64,000 nt of DNA from Pseudomonadota bacterium (lineage in GTDB: Bacteria; Pseudomonadota; Gammaproteobacteria; Burkholderiales; UBA9220). The position numbers were made by a program, and so were the translations under genes. Under the pieces are notes generated by a model, which saw only the letters and a list, made by a program, of their open reading frames with translations, did no database searches and was not told the DNA's origin. Location of the stretch: contig JAJZVC010000004.1 in NCBI GenBank assembly GCA_021845865.1, forward strand, positions 31,555 to 95,554. Reading direction: 5' to 3'. Shown one piece after another: positions 10,128-19,207 of the stretch; position 1 is the stretch's first letter, and the number at the start of each line of letters is the position of its first letter.

Positions 10128-10798
10128 GGCCGCCCCCCTTTCGGTTCATGCTCAAAGCCCAAGGCAATAGGGGAACGAATTACACCGTAGAAACGACAGT
10201 CAGGACAAACGTCTCGGTTAGCGTCGTTGAATCTCGAACAGAGCGCGGGCTTGATACCTTCGCTTTTAATTCGCTCCACGCGATATTCCAATTCCGATTC
10301 GCGGAAGTTGGGGTATTTATCGGAACACTCCCTGGAAAGATTCGGCTCGGAATGCTCAGTGATTGATAGGGCCGACCACCAGTAAGGCTCAGGAACATCC
10401 CCGCCCAGCGCTCTTACCAAAGCCATTTGCGGGCAACGTTGAATTATTAAATTGGCGTCCGGCTTAGGTCGAAATCCTTCCCAAATCACTTCCCTGGAAA
10501 TCCCTTGCCCTTCAAATGAAGATGCCAAACCAGGTTCAGGGTGCCCCTCCAGAATCCAGCGTGCCTTCCTTATGTAAAAGTCCCGATGCTCTTGGCTGTA
10601 TCCCTCAATCCGAGGCCAATTAGCACGTATGTGGCAGGAGGTGTCGGTATCGCAGAGCGCCTTGACTTGTTCCCACGTCAGGGCAACCCCTTGACTTTTA
10701 TTATGATAATGCGTATTATTCGCATTGTTCATCACGCCATTGCTGTCTCCTAAAACGCCACCGTCCCGAGTGGCGTTCCCCATTCTAGGGGCGCTCAT
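10124..10798 (-). CDS. Hypothetical replication-associated protein with possible C-terminal Cys cluster
   Basis: Overlaps primase start by 4 nt; ALCSRFNDANRDVCPDCRFYGVIRSPIALG. Confidence 0.6.
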   Translation of the reverse strand: MSAPRMGNATRDGGVLGDSNGVMNNANNTHYHNKSQGVALTWEQVKALCDTDTSCHIRANWPRIEGYSQEHRDFYIRKARWILEGHPEPGLASSFEGQGISREVIWEGFRPKPDANLIIQRCPQMALVRALGGDVPEPYWWSALSITEHSEPNLSRECSDKYPNFRESELEYRVERIKSEGIKPALCSRFNDANRDVCPDCRFYGVIRSPIALGFEHEPKGGRP

Positions 10799-10980
10799 TG
10801 TGGCACCTGCTCAAAATTACTCATCCAGGCTTCCGCTTCCGCCACTGGAACAAGACGCCGCTTACCGAGTTTCAGGGTTTTAGGCCCTTTTCCTTCCGCA
10901 AGTAATCGGTAGAAGTTTGACTTTGAAAGGCCGTAAGCCTTTAAGAATTCTTGAATTGATAGGTTTCTTTTTTCCTGCAT
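10795..10980 (-). CDS. AlpA/excisionase-like HTH regulator
   Basis: MQEKRNLSIQEFLKAYGLSKSNFYRLLAEGKGPKTLKLGKRRLVPVAEAEAWM. Confidence 0.85.
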   Translation of the reverse strand: MQEKRNLSIQEFLKAYGLSKSNFYRLLAEGKGPKTLKLGKRRLVPVAEAEAWMSNFEQVPQ

Positions 10981-11226
10981 AAAATTTCCTTCTAAAAAAA
11001 TTTTCAAAAAACATTTGACATTCACCTAAACCGTAAAATATACTTATAGGTTAGGATAATTGTGCTTCTATCACACTGCGGGGGACTTGTCAACCCCCCA
11101 AGGGACTTACAGGGAATCGAATCAACCTTTAGGGGTAATGTGGGGGTATATCGCCATTTATGGCTATAGCACTTATTGATTGTTTTTGTTATATATCAAT
11201 AAGATGTGAACTTCTTAGCGGTTAGT

Positions 11227-11240
11227 CGCCGCCTCCACCA
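11227..11240 (+). repeat. attR core
   Basis: CGCCGCCTCCACCA, identical to ssrA 3' end. Confidence 0.9.
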
Positions 11241-11254
11241 AATCGAATAAAATC

Positions 11255-11278
11255 GGCACCTTTTATGGTGCCGTTTTT
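11255..11278 (+). terminator. Displaced original ssrA terminator
   Basis: GGCACCTTTTATGGTGCCGTTTTT directly downstream of attR. Confidence 0.75.
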
Positions 11279-11354
11279 ATTGCTACCCATTTCTAGCTTA
11301 CCGTTCCCGACCGGCCTCGTGGAAAGCCTTCTGCACCGGCGACAGCAGATGGTT

Positions 11355-11447
11355 AATAGGGGCAGACCACTGTTTTTCCCGCTTGAAGCACCTCTGCTTG
11401 CACAGGTGCTCTTATCCCAAGAGAGAAACCGTGGTCTGTCCCCTATT
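11355..11447. repeat. REPIN/MITE-like palindromic element, copy 1
   Basis: Ends AATAGGGGCAGACCAC and GTGGTCTGTCCCCTATT are near-perfect inverted repeats; ~85% similar to copy 2. Confidence 0.85.
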
Positions 11448-11517
11448 ATTGCATTGAAATAGCTCTGATCACAGGCAACCAAAAGGAGTTTCGTCAGTTC
11501 CACGCTAGTACGGTTGG

Positions 11518-12627
11518 TCATTTTTGCTCCCCTTCACAGACGTTGATTACGCGAAGTTTGTACTGCCCGTTACCTTCAATACGGAATCGATCATCGCTTC
11601 CAAATGCCAGCTTGCAGCCATCGGGCGACAGGGCGAATCCACCGCCTAACCGACCCGCCACAACCCGCTTTGGACTGGTGCCTTGCTGATACCGATAGAC
11701 CCCCGATTTACCGATAAAGCGGGTTAACGATGGGTCAGCTCCCATGAATAGGATTCCGTTGCGCGTTGGCATCACCCCTATCTCGTTAGCCAGTGGCCAG
11801 TTACGGTCACGCTTATAGGTCAGGGCTTCTTCGATTCGGCCATCGGGGTATAACCACCAGAGGGTGGCGCTAATGCCATCGGGCAGCGGGCTAACCCAGT
11901 ACTCCGTGTTGATGAGATAGGCCTTTTTGTATGCGAAATAGCGAGGGGTGAAATTCACGCGATACCCGGCTTGGAGACGGCTTTTAAATACATCGGGCAA
12001 TTCAATCGCTGGCCCTTGGCTTGCTCCGGGACGGTACAGCTTGGCGGGATAAAATGCTGATACACGCTCGTTCTGCTGCAATTCCTGATATTCCAGCAGC
12101 CCATGCTCCGGCCTCAGCCGCTTGATGAGCTTGCCTTTCGTCCACGCAGGCAAGGGCGACAACTCCGACGAAGCCCTACAGGCAAGACTAAAGTCAAATC
12201 CCTGCAGTTCTTCTCGGCTTATTTCCCGGCTAGAAAGACTGTGCAGTGTTCCCCGAACAAGCCAAAAACGATCTTTCTCAGAGAGCGCACGAATATCGCG
12301 ATTGTCGTTGGCATAAGCAACCTGTTCTCCATCTACACATAGCTGGCCGGTAAATTCTCCATACCATTCGATCTTCCCCGTCTTTAAATCAAGAGTCGCG
12401 AATTTGCCGACCCTTTTTCCTGGATATTGCGTCGGACGGGTTTCCTGAATCGCAACCAGTCCCTTGAAAACCAGCCTGGATTCATTCATCCAATGGATGC
12501 TCCCTGGAGTAGGCGCGACTTCAACTCCGTAGTCCTTGACTTGCACAGCCCAGGCAGTGGCCGGCAATAGATTGGGGAACAAGCAAAGGGCATATCCCAG
12601 CACATAAATAATTAGCTGTTTCATCAT
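11518..12627 (-). CDS. Hypothetical secreted protein, possibly beta-propeller-like
   Basis: Signal-like N-terminus MMKQLIIYVLGYALCLFPNLLPATAWA; WD/Kelch-like stretches GGGFALSPDGCKLAFGSDD. Confidence 0.65.
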   Translation of the reverse strand: MMKQLIIYVLGYALCLFPNLLPATAWAVQVKDYGVEVAPTPGSIHWMNESRLVFKGLVAIQETRPTQYPGKRVGKFATLDLKTGKIEWYGEFTGQLCVDGEQVAYANDNRDIRALSEKDRFWLVRGTLHSLSSREISREELQGFDFSLACRASSELSPLPAWTKGKLIKRLRPEHGLLEYQELQQNERVSAFYPAKLYRPGASQGPAIELPDVFKSRLQAGYRVNFTPRYFAYKKAYLINTEYWVSPLPDGISATLWWLYPDGRIEEALTYKRDRNWPLANEIGVMPTRNGILFMGADPSLTRFIGKSGVYRYQQGTSPKRVVAGRLGGGFALSPDGCKLAFGSDDRFRIEGNGQYKLRVINVCEGEQK

Positions 12628-13017
12628 GCAGCCTTCCTATGGTTGCTGTCGGCGCTGGCGGTCATTGCTACCGCGTTGATGGAGCTGGAGCTGGCGGCGA
12701 TGGAGCCCAGCCCGAGGCCGGCGAGCATCCGGAAAAAAGCTTCGCCCGAGGTGACGGTTTCGTTGTTGAACAGGTTGCCGAATGCGCCGGCCCACTTCAC
12801 GGCGTCCTGGGCTTGGATGAGGGTGGCGGCTTCGCTGATTACGCCTGCGCCGGCAAATTCGGCGCCGGTGCGAACATGGGTGTAGAAGGCGGTCTCGATG
12901 CGGTGGGCGTCGGCGATGTCCAGGGGGTTGCCGGCATGGACGCCGGCGAGGTATTTCCAGTCGAAGAGCACCAATTGGCCGCCGGTGCCGATGTGGCCGC
13001 CACCGAGGCGGAGCAAT
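12624..13017 (-). pseudogene. Truncated hypothetical gene (N-terminus replaced by REPIN copy 2)
   Basis: Reading frame GGHIGTGGQLVLFDWKYLAGVHAGNPLDIADAHRIETAFYTH... continues into the repeat at 13018; called ORF start lies inside the repeat. Confidence 0.55.
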
Positions 13018-13112
13018 AATAGGGGACAGACCACGGTTTTTTTCCGCTTGAAGCGTCTCTGCTTGTACTGGTGCTCTTGTCCCAAGAGAGAAACCATGGT
13101 CTATCCCCTATT
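13018..13112. repeat. REPIN/MITE-like palindromic element, copy 2
   Basis: AATAGGGGACAGACCACGGTTT ... GAAACCATGGTCTATCCCCTATT. Confidence 0.85.
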
Positions 13113-13280
13113 TCGGTTTTTTATCTTTATAAGAATATAAGCGTAACTTTACATGCCCCTTTACGCCGAAACATCCGCAGAATTACCAGTCTTGACGGCT
13201 TAATTGCCTTTAGCGCATAAGTTCAAGCTTGATACTCTTGTCATGGCCAAGCCGGCCCAGCGCAAGCGCTCGCCGAACTC

Positions 13281-14930
13281 CTAGCCGAAGGTGAACGCAT
13301 ACGCCTCCACTCCCGGTGTTTCCGTCCTGATTTCCAGCAGGCTGTTCTTCGGCGTTTTCTGGTCGATCAGCTCGTAGAGGGTATTGCGCTCGATGGTCGC
13401 CACGCCATTGGGCGCGTCCTTGCCGGCGTTGGCGCCGACGGGTTCGCCGTTCAGCGTGAGCGACACGCGCACCGGCTTGCCGCTGGCGCTGCCCAGCACC
13501 AGGAACACCTTGCCGGCCTTGAAGTTGAGGCGCAGGGCCGCGTCTTTTTCCAGGGCCACGATTTTTTCGGCTTCCACTCTCCAGCCGCCGCTCAAGGCCC
13601 AGGCATCTTCCGGCAGGAAGGCAGGGAAGCGGTAACTGCCGCGACCGTCCCGCGCCACCTGGTCCTTGCCGCCGAAGCCGTCCGCCCTGGCGTAGCCGAG
13701 ATAGGTTTCCGGCGTCTGGTCGGGGGCGAAGTCCGGCTCCTTGGCCTGCATACCGTCAGCCTTGCTCTTCAGGCCGAGCAGATAACGGATGTTGTTTTCC
13801 GTCACGTCGTATTCGCCCTCGCCGAAGTGGGTGTACACCACCTGCCCGTCGCGATTGATGAGGTAGTGGGCGGGCCAGTAAACGTTGTTGAAATTGGTCC
13901 AGGTGGCGAGATGGTTATCCAGGGCCACCGGATAGCGGATGCCATGCTGAGCGATGGCGGCCTTGACGTTGTCGAGCTTCTTCTCGAACTCGAATTCGGG
14001 CGCGTGGACGCCGACGATCACCAGGCCCTGGCCGCGGTATTTCCGGTCCCAGTCGGTGAGATAAGGCAAGGTGCGGATACAGTTGATGCAGGAATAGGTC
14101 CAGAAATCCACCAGCACCACTTTTCCCTTGAGGCTCTTCATGGCGAGGGGCGGCGAATTGAGCCAGGCATCGATGCCGGCGAACTCCGGCGCGGGATAGG
14201 GCCGATCCAGGCCGTTGCGCAGGCCCGTTTCCCTTTGCGCTGCCGGCGGCTTGCCGACGGAGGCGAAGAACGTCCGCGCATCCACGCCGGAAGCGATGTA
14301 GGCGACGGAAAGCAGGATCAGCACGCCGAACGCCTTGCGCGCGCCCTCGGCATGGCGCGTGAAGAACCCCAGTTTGCTCATGATTTTTCTCCCGGACAGG
14401 GCGATCGCCAGCATCGGCACGCCGGCGCCGAGGGCGAAAGAAACGATGATCAGATTGCCGGCCAGATCGGTCTGCTGACGGATGACCTGCACCAGCACGG
14501 CGGCAAGAATCGGCCCGGCGCAGGGCGTCCACACCAGGCCGATGAGGGCGCCGATCATGACGCCGCTCAGCAGCCCTTCGCCGCCGCTGGAAGCCAAGCG
14601 GTTGCCGAAATTGGCCGCCCCTTGGGTCAGGGCGCTGAATTTCTCCGACAGCCTTTCCGACAGCAGCACCACCCCGAACAGGGCCAGCAGCATCAGGGAG
14701 GCCTCCTTGATGACGTCGAGGTCGATGCCCAGCAGGGCGACGATCTTGCGGGCGGTGATGGCGAACAGGCTGAAGGCGAACACGAAGCCGATGATGATGC
14801 CGTAGGGTCGCCGCCGGCCGCCTTCCACCGAGGCCGCCAGCACCAAGGGCAGCACCGGCAGGATGCAGGGGGAGACGATCAGGGCCAGGCCCTCGAGAAA
14901 CGCCAAGCCGATTTCGATGGGGTTCATCAT
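13281..14930 (-). CDS. DipZ-like protein: CcdA/DsbD transmembrane region plus thioredoxin-like domain and C-terminal extension
   Basis: LIVSPCILPVLPLVLAASVEGGRRRPYG...WTPCAGPILAAVL; VVLVDFWTYSCINCIRTLPYLTDWDRKY. Confidence 0.92.
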   Translation of the reverse strand: MMNPIEIGLAFLEGLALIVSPCILPVLPLVLAASVEGGRRRPYGIIIGFVFAFSLFAITARKIVALLGIDLDVIKEASLMLLALFGVVLLSERLSEKFSALTQGAANFGNRLASSGGEGLLSGVMIGALIGLVWTPCAGPILAAVLVQVIRQQTDLAGNLIIVSFALGAGVPMLAIALSGRKIMSKLGFFTRHAEGARKAFGVLILLSVAYIASGVDARTFFASVGKPPAAQRETGLRNGLDRPYPAPEFAGIDAWLNSPPLAMKSLKGKVVLVDFWTYSCINCIRTLPYLTDWDRKYRGQGLVIVGVHAPEFEFEKKLDNVKAAIAQHGIRYPVALDNHLATWTNFNNVYWPAHYLINRDGQVVYTHFGEGEYDVTENNIRYLLGLKSKADGMQAKEPDFAPDQTPETYLGYARADGFGGKDQVARDGRGSYRFPAFLPEDAWALSGGWRVEAEKIVALEKDAALRLNFKAGKVFLVLGSASGKPVRVSLTLNGEPVGANAGKDAPNGVATIERNTLYELIDQKTPKNSLLEIRTETPGVEAYAFTFG

Positions 14931-15000
14931 CCGTGCCTCGCTGCGAAGCGTGCGTTAAACATTCCCGCTAATTCAGTGAGCACTGAAGAGGCGATTCTTT

Positions 15001-15462
15001 TCAGCCGATGGCGATGGCGTAGGCGATGAGCTTGCTGAGGGCGATCACGGAACACGCCACCACCAGGTGCTTGGAAACTTCCGAGCGCGCGCTCACGCCC
15101 CGCTCCCGGGCCAGCAGGCAGGTGAGTACCGTCAGCAGGAACAGCCCCCAGGCGATGGCGATGAAAACGGCGGCCCGGAGCGGAAAAACCGCCACGATGA
15201 GCGCGAAGCTGAGCCCGCCCAGCAGGCGGGAGGCGAAATTCCACACGGTGCCGACGAAGGCCTCGTGCTTCTCCAGGTGCTCGGACTCCTGGTAGATGTG
15301 GATGCTGAGGGAATCCGTCAGGTTGTCGGCCAGGGCCGCGATGAGCAGGGCGCTGATGATGACGGACTTGGCCGCGCCGCTGGCGCCGAGGCCCGTGATG
15401 AGGGCCATTCCCGTCACGATCGCCGCCGTGCTGCCGAAGCTGATTCGACTGATTTTGAACAT
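15001..15462 (-). CDS. VIT1/CCC1-like small membrane protein
   Basis: MALITGLGASGAAKSVIISALLIAALADNLTDSLSIHIYQESEH plus TM segments. Confidence 0.6.
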   Translation of the reverse strand: MFKISRISFGSTAAIVTGMALITGLGASGAAKSVIISALLIAALADNLTDSLSIHIYQESEHLEKHEAFVGTVWNFASRLLGGLSFALIVAVFPLRAAVFIAIAWGLFLLTVLTCLLARERGVSARSEVSKHLVVACSVIALSKLIAYAIAIG

Positions 15463-15588
15463 GTCCGCCGCCTGAAATGATTAGAGCATCGCGCCGTTTG
15501 GCGTTTGGACGTTAGACGCGCCTCCCCGCCAAAAATTCATAGCACCAAGAGCCTATTTCAGTAGGCCCTAAGGCGTCGAATGCGCCTC

Positions 15589-16455
15589 TCAGCCCCGGTA
15601 GGAGCGGATTTCCTCCAGCTCGGCCAGGGCGTCCTCGGTGATGTCCGCCAAGTCTTCCCCGTTGAGCCCCAGGTAGTCCAGGGCCTTCTGTCCGCCGGCG
15701 CGCCACTCGGCGTCGTCGGGCATGCCGAGGAAGGAGGCGACGATATGCTCGGCGATCAGGGTGATGGCCACCAGGGCGCGTACCTGGGGTTCCACGTGGC
15801 CGGTGGAAAAAATGCCGAGGTCGTGGTGCAGCAGAATCGCCTCGCTGATGTGGGACGGCAGGAACCAGTTGCGCGCCAGGATGTTGCCCACCACCGCATG
15901 GTTGGTGGCATAGCTCTCGTCCTCCACGGCGATGACCAGCTCGGCGGCGTTGTTGGCGGCGGCGAGCTTGTCCTTGTAGTCGGGGAACTTCTGCATCAGG
16001 ATGGGGATGCCGCAGTCGTGGAACAGGCCGTGGGTGTAGGCGTCCTCCCGGGACACGCCGTGAAGCCGGACCGCCATGTGGGAGGCCACCACGGCGGTGA
16101 AGTTGGAGCGGTCCCAGAAGCGCTCCATGGAGATGCCGTCGCCGCCCAGGGTCTTGCGCAGGGCCAGGCCGGTGACGATTTGGGCGATGTTCTTCAGCCC
16201 CAGCACGGACACCGCCTGCTGCACCGACGCGACCTTGTTGCGCAGGGCGAAGAAGGGGGAATTGGCCGTCTTCAGCATCGACGCCGCCAGGCTCACGTCG
16301 CCGCTGATCAGCTTCACCAGCTTGGGAAACTCCACTTCCGGCTTGCGCACCTCCTCCATCAGCGCCACCACCACCCCCGGGCAAGGGGGAACCTGGATGC
16401 TCTTGAGGATGTTCTCGGCGGCTTGGGTATCGATTTCCGTTTTGCTGTTGTCCAT
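15589..16455 (-). CDS. HDOD domain protein
   Basis: IQVPPCPGVVVALMEEVRKPEVEFPKLVKLISGDVSLAASMLKTANSPFFALRNKVASVQQAVSVLG. Confidence 0.92.
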   Translation of the reverse strand: MDNSKTEIDTQAAENILKSIQVPPCPGVVVALMEEVRKPEVEFPKLVKLISGDVSLAASMLKTANSPFFALRNKVASVQQAVSVLGLKNIAQIVTGLALRKTLGGDGISMERFWDRSNFTAVVASHMAVRLHGVSREDAYTHGLFHDCGIPILMQKFPDYKDKLAAANNAAELVIAVEDESYATNHAVVGNILARNWFLPSHISEAILLHHDLGIFSTGHVEPQVRALVAITLIAEHIVASFLGMPDDAEWRAGGQKALDYLGLNGEDLADITEDALAELEEIRSYRG

Positions 16456-16628
16456 GGGCCTGTCGCGGTGAAGAGTTGAACGGGGTTTATCAGTTCTATC
16501 ACTGTTATCATTATTTCCGTTTGCAGTTTAGGCCATTTGCATAGCCTTGCGCTAGTGGCGGCCGCCGATTCCGTATTTCCCCTCCCGGCGGTGCTATCAT
16601 CACAGCGACGCCATTACTGGAAGCCCCC

Positions 16629-17465
16629 ATGACCGCCCACTCCGCCGAAAAAATCCGCAACATGGCCCTGTTCTGCGATTTCGAGAACGTGGCCCTCGGC
16701 GTGCGCGACGCCAAGTACGCCAAGTTCGACATCAGCAAGGTGCTGGAGCGCCTGCTGCTCAAGGGCAGCATCGTGGTGAAGAAAGCCTATTGCGACTGGG
16801 AGCGCTACAAGGAGTTCAAGGCCGCCATGCACGAAGCCTCCTTCGAACTGATCGAAATTCCCCACGTGCGCCAGTCGGGCAAGAACTCCGCCGACATCCG
16901 CATGGTGGTGGACGCCCTGGACCTGTGCTACACCAAGTCCCACGTGGACACGTTCGTCATCATCAGCGGCGACTCGGATTTCTCCCCCCTGGTGAGCAAG
17001 CTGCGGGAGAACAACAAGACGGTGATCGGCATCGGCGTCAAGAACTCCACCTCCGATCTGCTCATTGCCAACTGCGACGAGTTCATCTACTACGACGACC
17101 TGGTGCGGGAAACCGCGGAAAAGGCGAAGAAGCGCACCCGCAAGAAACCCGCCGCCAAAAGCGCCACGGAGCCCACTCCCAAGGCCGCCCCGGCGGAGGA
17201 AAAAGACAAGACCCAGGAAGCCCTGGAGCTGGTGTTGGAAACGGTGGAAGCCCTGTTCGCCGAACGGGGCGAGGAGGAGAAAATCTGGGGCTCCATGGTG
17301 AAGCAGGCCCTGAAGCGCCGCAAGCCGGGATTCAACGAGAGCTACTACGGCTTCCGCTCCTTCGGCAAGCTCCTCGACGAAGCCGCCGCCCGCAAGCTCC
17401 TGGAACTGGAGCACGACGACAAGTCCGGCGGCGTCATCATCCGCAACTTCAATCCCGAATACTAA
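16629..17465 (+). CDS. NYN (LabA/PIN-like) domain protein with C-terminal OST-HTH/LOTUS-like region
   Basis: NMALFCDFENVALGVRDAKYAKFD...FVIISGDSDFSPLVSKLRENNKTVIGIGVK; C-terminal SMVKQALKRRKPGFNESYYGFRSFGKLLDEA. Confidence 0.9.
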   Translation: MTAHSAEKIRNMALFCDFENVALGVRDAKYAKFDISKVLERLLLKGSIVVKKAYCDWERYKEFKAAMHEASFELIEIPHVRQSGKNSADIRMVVDALDLCYTKSHVDTFVIISGDSDFSPLVSKLRENNKTVIGIGVKNSTSDLLIANCDEFIYYDDLVRETAEKAKKRTRKKPAAKSATEPTPKAAPAEEKDKTQEALELVLETVEALFAERGEEEKIWGSMVKQALKRRKPGFNESYYGFRSFGKLLDEAAARKLLELEHDDKSGGVIIRNFNPEY

Positions 17466-18199
17466 GCTTCCTCGTTCTCCCGCAGCAGGTGGGTCCAGAG
17501 GGGGTTGAGGTCGGCATTCGCCGCTTCCAGCAGGGCCATCACCCTGGCCTTTTGCGCTTCGCCCATGGGTTCCTCCCCCAGGCTGTCCACCGCCCGCAAC
17601 AGGGACTGGATGGAAACGAACTCCAGGTGCCGCGGCCAATCAGGCACGGCCCAGGTATCGTTGATCGCCAAGCGTAGCGGCAGACGAGGGAGAACCTTGT
17701 CCCGCAGCAGGCTGACGGCCTCGTCGCCGGCGGCGGAATCCCAGGTCCAGAGCTTCTTCTCCGGGCTCCAGTGCTCCAGCTTGGCGCAGCTGATGGACGC
17801 CCAGCCCGCCCACGACACGCCGTGGAAACTCAGCCCCTCGCCGGAGACCTCCACCCGCCGCAGCAAGGGGGTCCGGTCCTCCGCCACGTAGACATCGACC
17901 CACCTCCGCCCCGGCTTGGCGCCTGCGTCGGGGAGAGAAACCGCGCCCAGATAGGTGAGGACGGTCCGTTTCCGGCTGCGGAGAATGGACGACGTTTCCT
18001 TCTGGGCGATCATCACCAGGGCCTTCAGCAGGCGGGGGTGCAGGCGGGTCACGATCTGGCGGAACGCCTCGGCCCCTTCCTCGCTGTCGCCGCCCTTCAG
18101 CCAGCGGTCGGCCAGTTCGGCGAGAACTTCCAGCTCGCTCGCCAGGTCGCTGACGGTGATGGGGGGGGTTTCCTTGCGGATGACTTCGATTTCATTCAT
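17462..18199 (-). CDS. Hypothetical protein
   Basis: ORF from MNEIEVIRKETPPITVSDLASELEVLAELADRWLKGG; good coding character. Confidence 0.7.
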   Translation of the reverse strand: MNEIEVIRKETPPITVSDLASELEVLAELADRWLKGGDSEEGAEAFRQIVTRLHPRLLKALVMIAQKETSSILRSRKRTVLTYLGAVSLPDAGAKPGRRWVDVYVAEDRTPLLRRVEVSGEGLSFHGVSWAGWASISCAKLEHWSPEKKLWTWDSAAGDEAVSLLRDKVLPRLPLRLAINDTWAVPDWPRHLEFVSIQSLLRAVDSLGEEPMGEAQKARVMALLEAANADLNPLWTHLLRENEEA

Positions 18200-18257
18200 G
18201 GACGGGCTTCGGCGGCAAGCGTGAACACTGTTAACCCTAGCCAATGCGGCGAATAAT

Positions 18258-18545
18258 TCAACCGTCCGCCGCCCAGGTCTCGGCGATTTTCCGCTTCTCC
18301 TCCGCCGGCAGCCGCTTGATGGCCTGCTCCGCCTTCGCCGCCAGGCTGCGGTTGAGATACCGCCGCTGGGCGAGCAGGCGCAGGGGGGGATTGGCACGGG
18401 TGTATTTGGCGCCCCGTCCCTCCGCATGGGCGCGGTAGCGGGCCGCCACGTCGGTGGTGATGCCGGTGTAGACGGCGCCGTTGCGGCATTCGATCAGGTA
18501 CAGCCACCAGGCGGGCATGGATGCTCCAGGAACGCGATGGGCCAT
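18258..18545 (-). CDS. GIY-YIG nuclease family protein (YhbQ-like)
   Basis: WWLYLIECRNGAVYTGITTDVAARYRAHAEGRGAKYTRANPPLRLL. Confidence 0.92.
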   Translation of the reverse strand: MAHRVPGASMPAWWLYLIECRNGAVYTGITTDVAARYRAHAEGRGAKYTRANPPLRLLAQRRYLNRSLAAKAEQAIKRLPAEEKRKIAETWAADG

Positions 18546-18559
18546 GGTAACACCAAAAC

Positions 18560-18588
18560 AGAAAGGGCAGCCGAGGCTGCCCTTTCTG
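18560..18588 (-). terminator. Hairpin between GIY-YIG gene and efp
   Basis: AGAAAGGGCAGCCGAGGCTGCCCTTTCT perfect palindrome downstream of efp. Confidence 0.75.
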
Positions 18589-18605
18589 ACCGGATAGCGC
18601 GACGT

Positions 18606-19163
18606 TCAGGCGCGGCGCTTGAATTCGCCGGTGCGGGTGTCGATCTCGATCTTGTCGCCGATTTCCACGAAGGCGGCCACGGGCAGCTCGAAGCCCGTGC
18701 CTTTCAGGCGGGCGGGCTTCATCACCTTGCCGGAGGTGTCGCCGCGCACGGCGGGCTCGGTGTACTCCACTTCGCGCACCAGGGTGGTGGGCAGTTCCAG
18801 GGAGATGGCCTTGCCCTGGTAGAACACCACTTCGCAGGGCATGCCGTCTTCCAGGTAGTTGAGGGCGTCGCCCATGTTGTCCTTCTCCACTTCATACTGG
18901 TTGTACTCGGTGTCCATGAACACGTACATGGGGTCGGCGAAGTAGGAGTAGGTGCACTCCTTGCGCTCCAGGACCACCACGTCGAACTTCTCGTCGGCCT
19001 TGTACACCGACTCGGTCACGGAACCGGTGAGGAGGTTCTTCATCTTCATCTTCATCACGGCGGCGTTGCGGCCGGATTTGTTGTACTCGGCCTTTTGCAC
19101 CACCATGGGGTCGTTGCCCACCATGATGACGTTGCCGGCGCGGATTTCCTGAGCTTGCTTCAT
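18606..19163 (-). CDS. efp: Elongation factor P
   Basis: 185 aa, [47 protein letters not shown] (Arg-type loop). Confidence 0.97.
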   Translation of the reverse strand: MKQAQEIRAGNVIMVGNDPMVVQKAEYNKSGRNAAVMKMKMKNLLTGSVTESVYKADEKFDVVVLERKECTYSYFADPMYVFMDTEYNQYEVEKDNMGDALNYLEDGMPCEVVFYQGKAISLELPTTLVREVEYTEPAVRGDTSGKVMKPARLKGTGFELPVAAFVEIGDKIEIDTRTGEFKRRA

Positions 19164-19207
19164 AAAATTCGTCCTGGAGTATTGGGAATGAGCGGATGCA
19201 AAGCCCG

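Larger units (their letters stand above)
4779..11240. mobile_element. Integrated element in the 3' end of ssrA (phage-satellite-like), ~6.45 kb
   Basis: 14-bp direct repeat CGCCGCCTCCACCA at 4779-4792 and 11227-11240; integrase directly downstream of the ssrA 3' end; AlpA-like and D5-like primase genes inside; lower GC than flanks. Confidence 0.93.
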
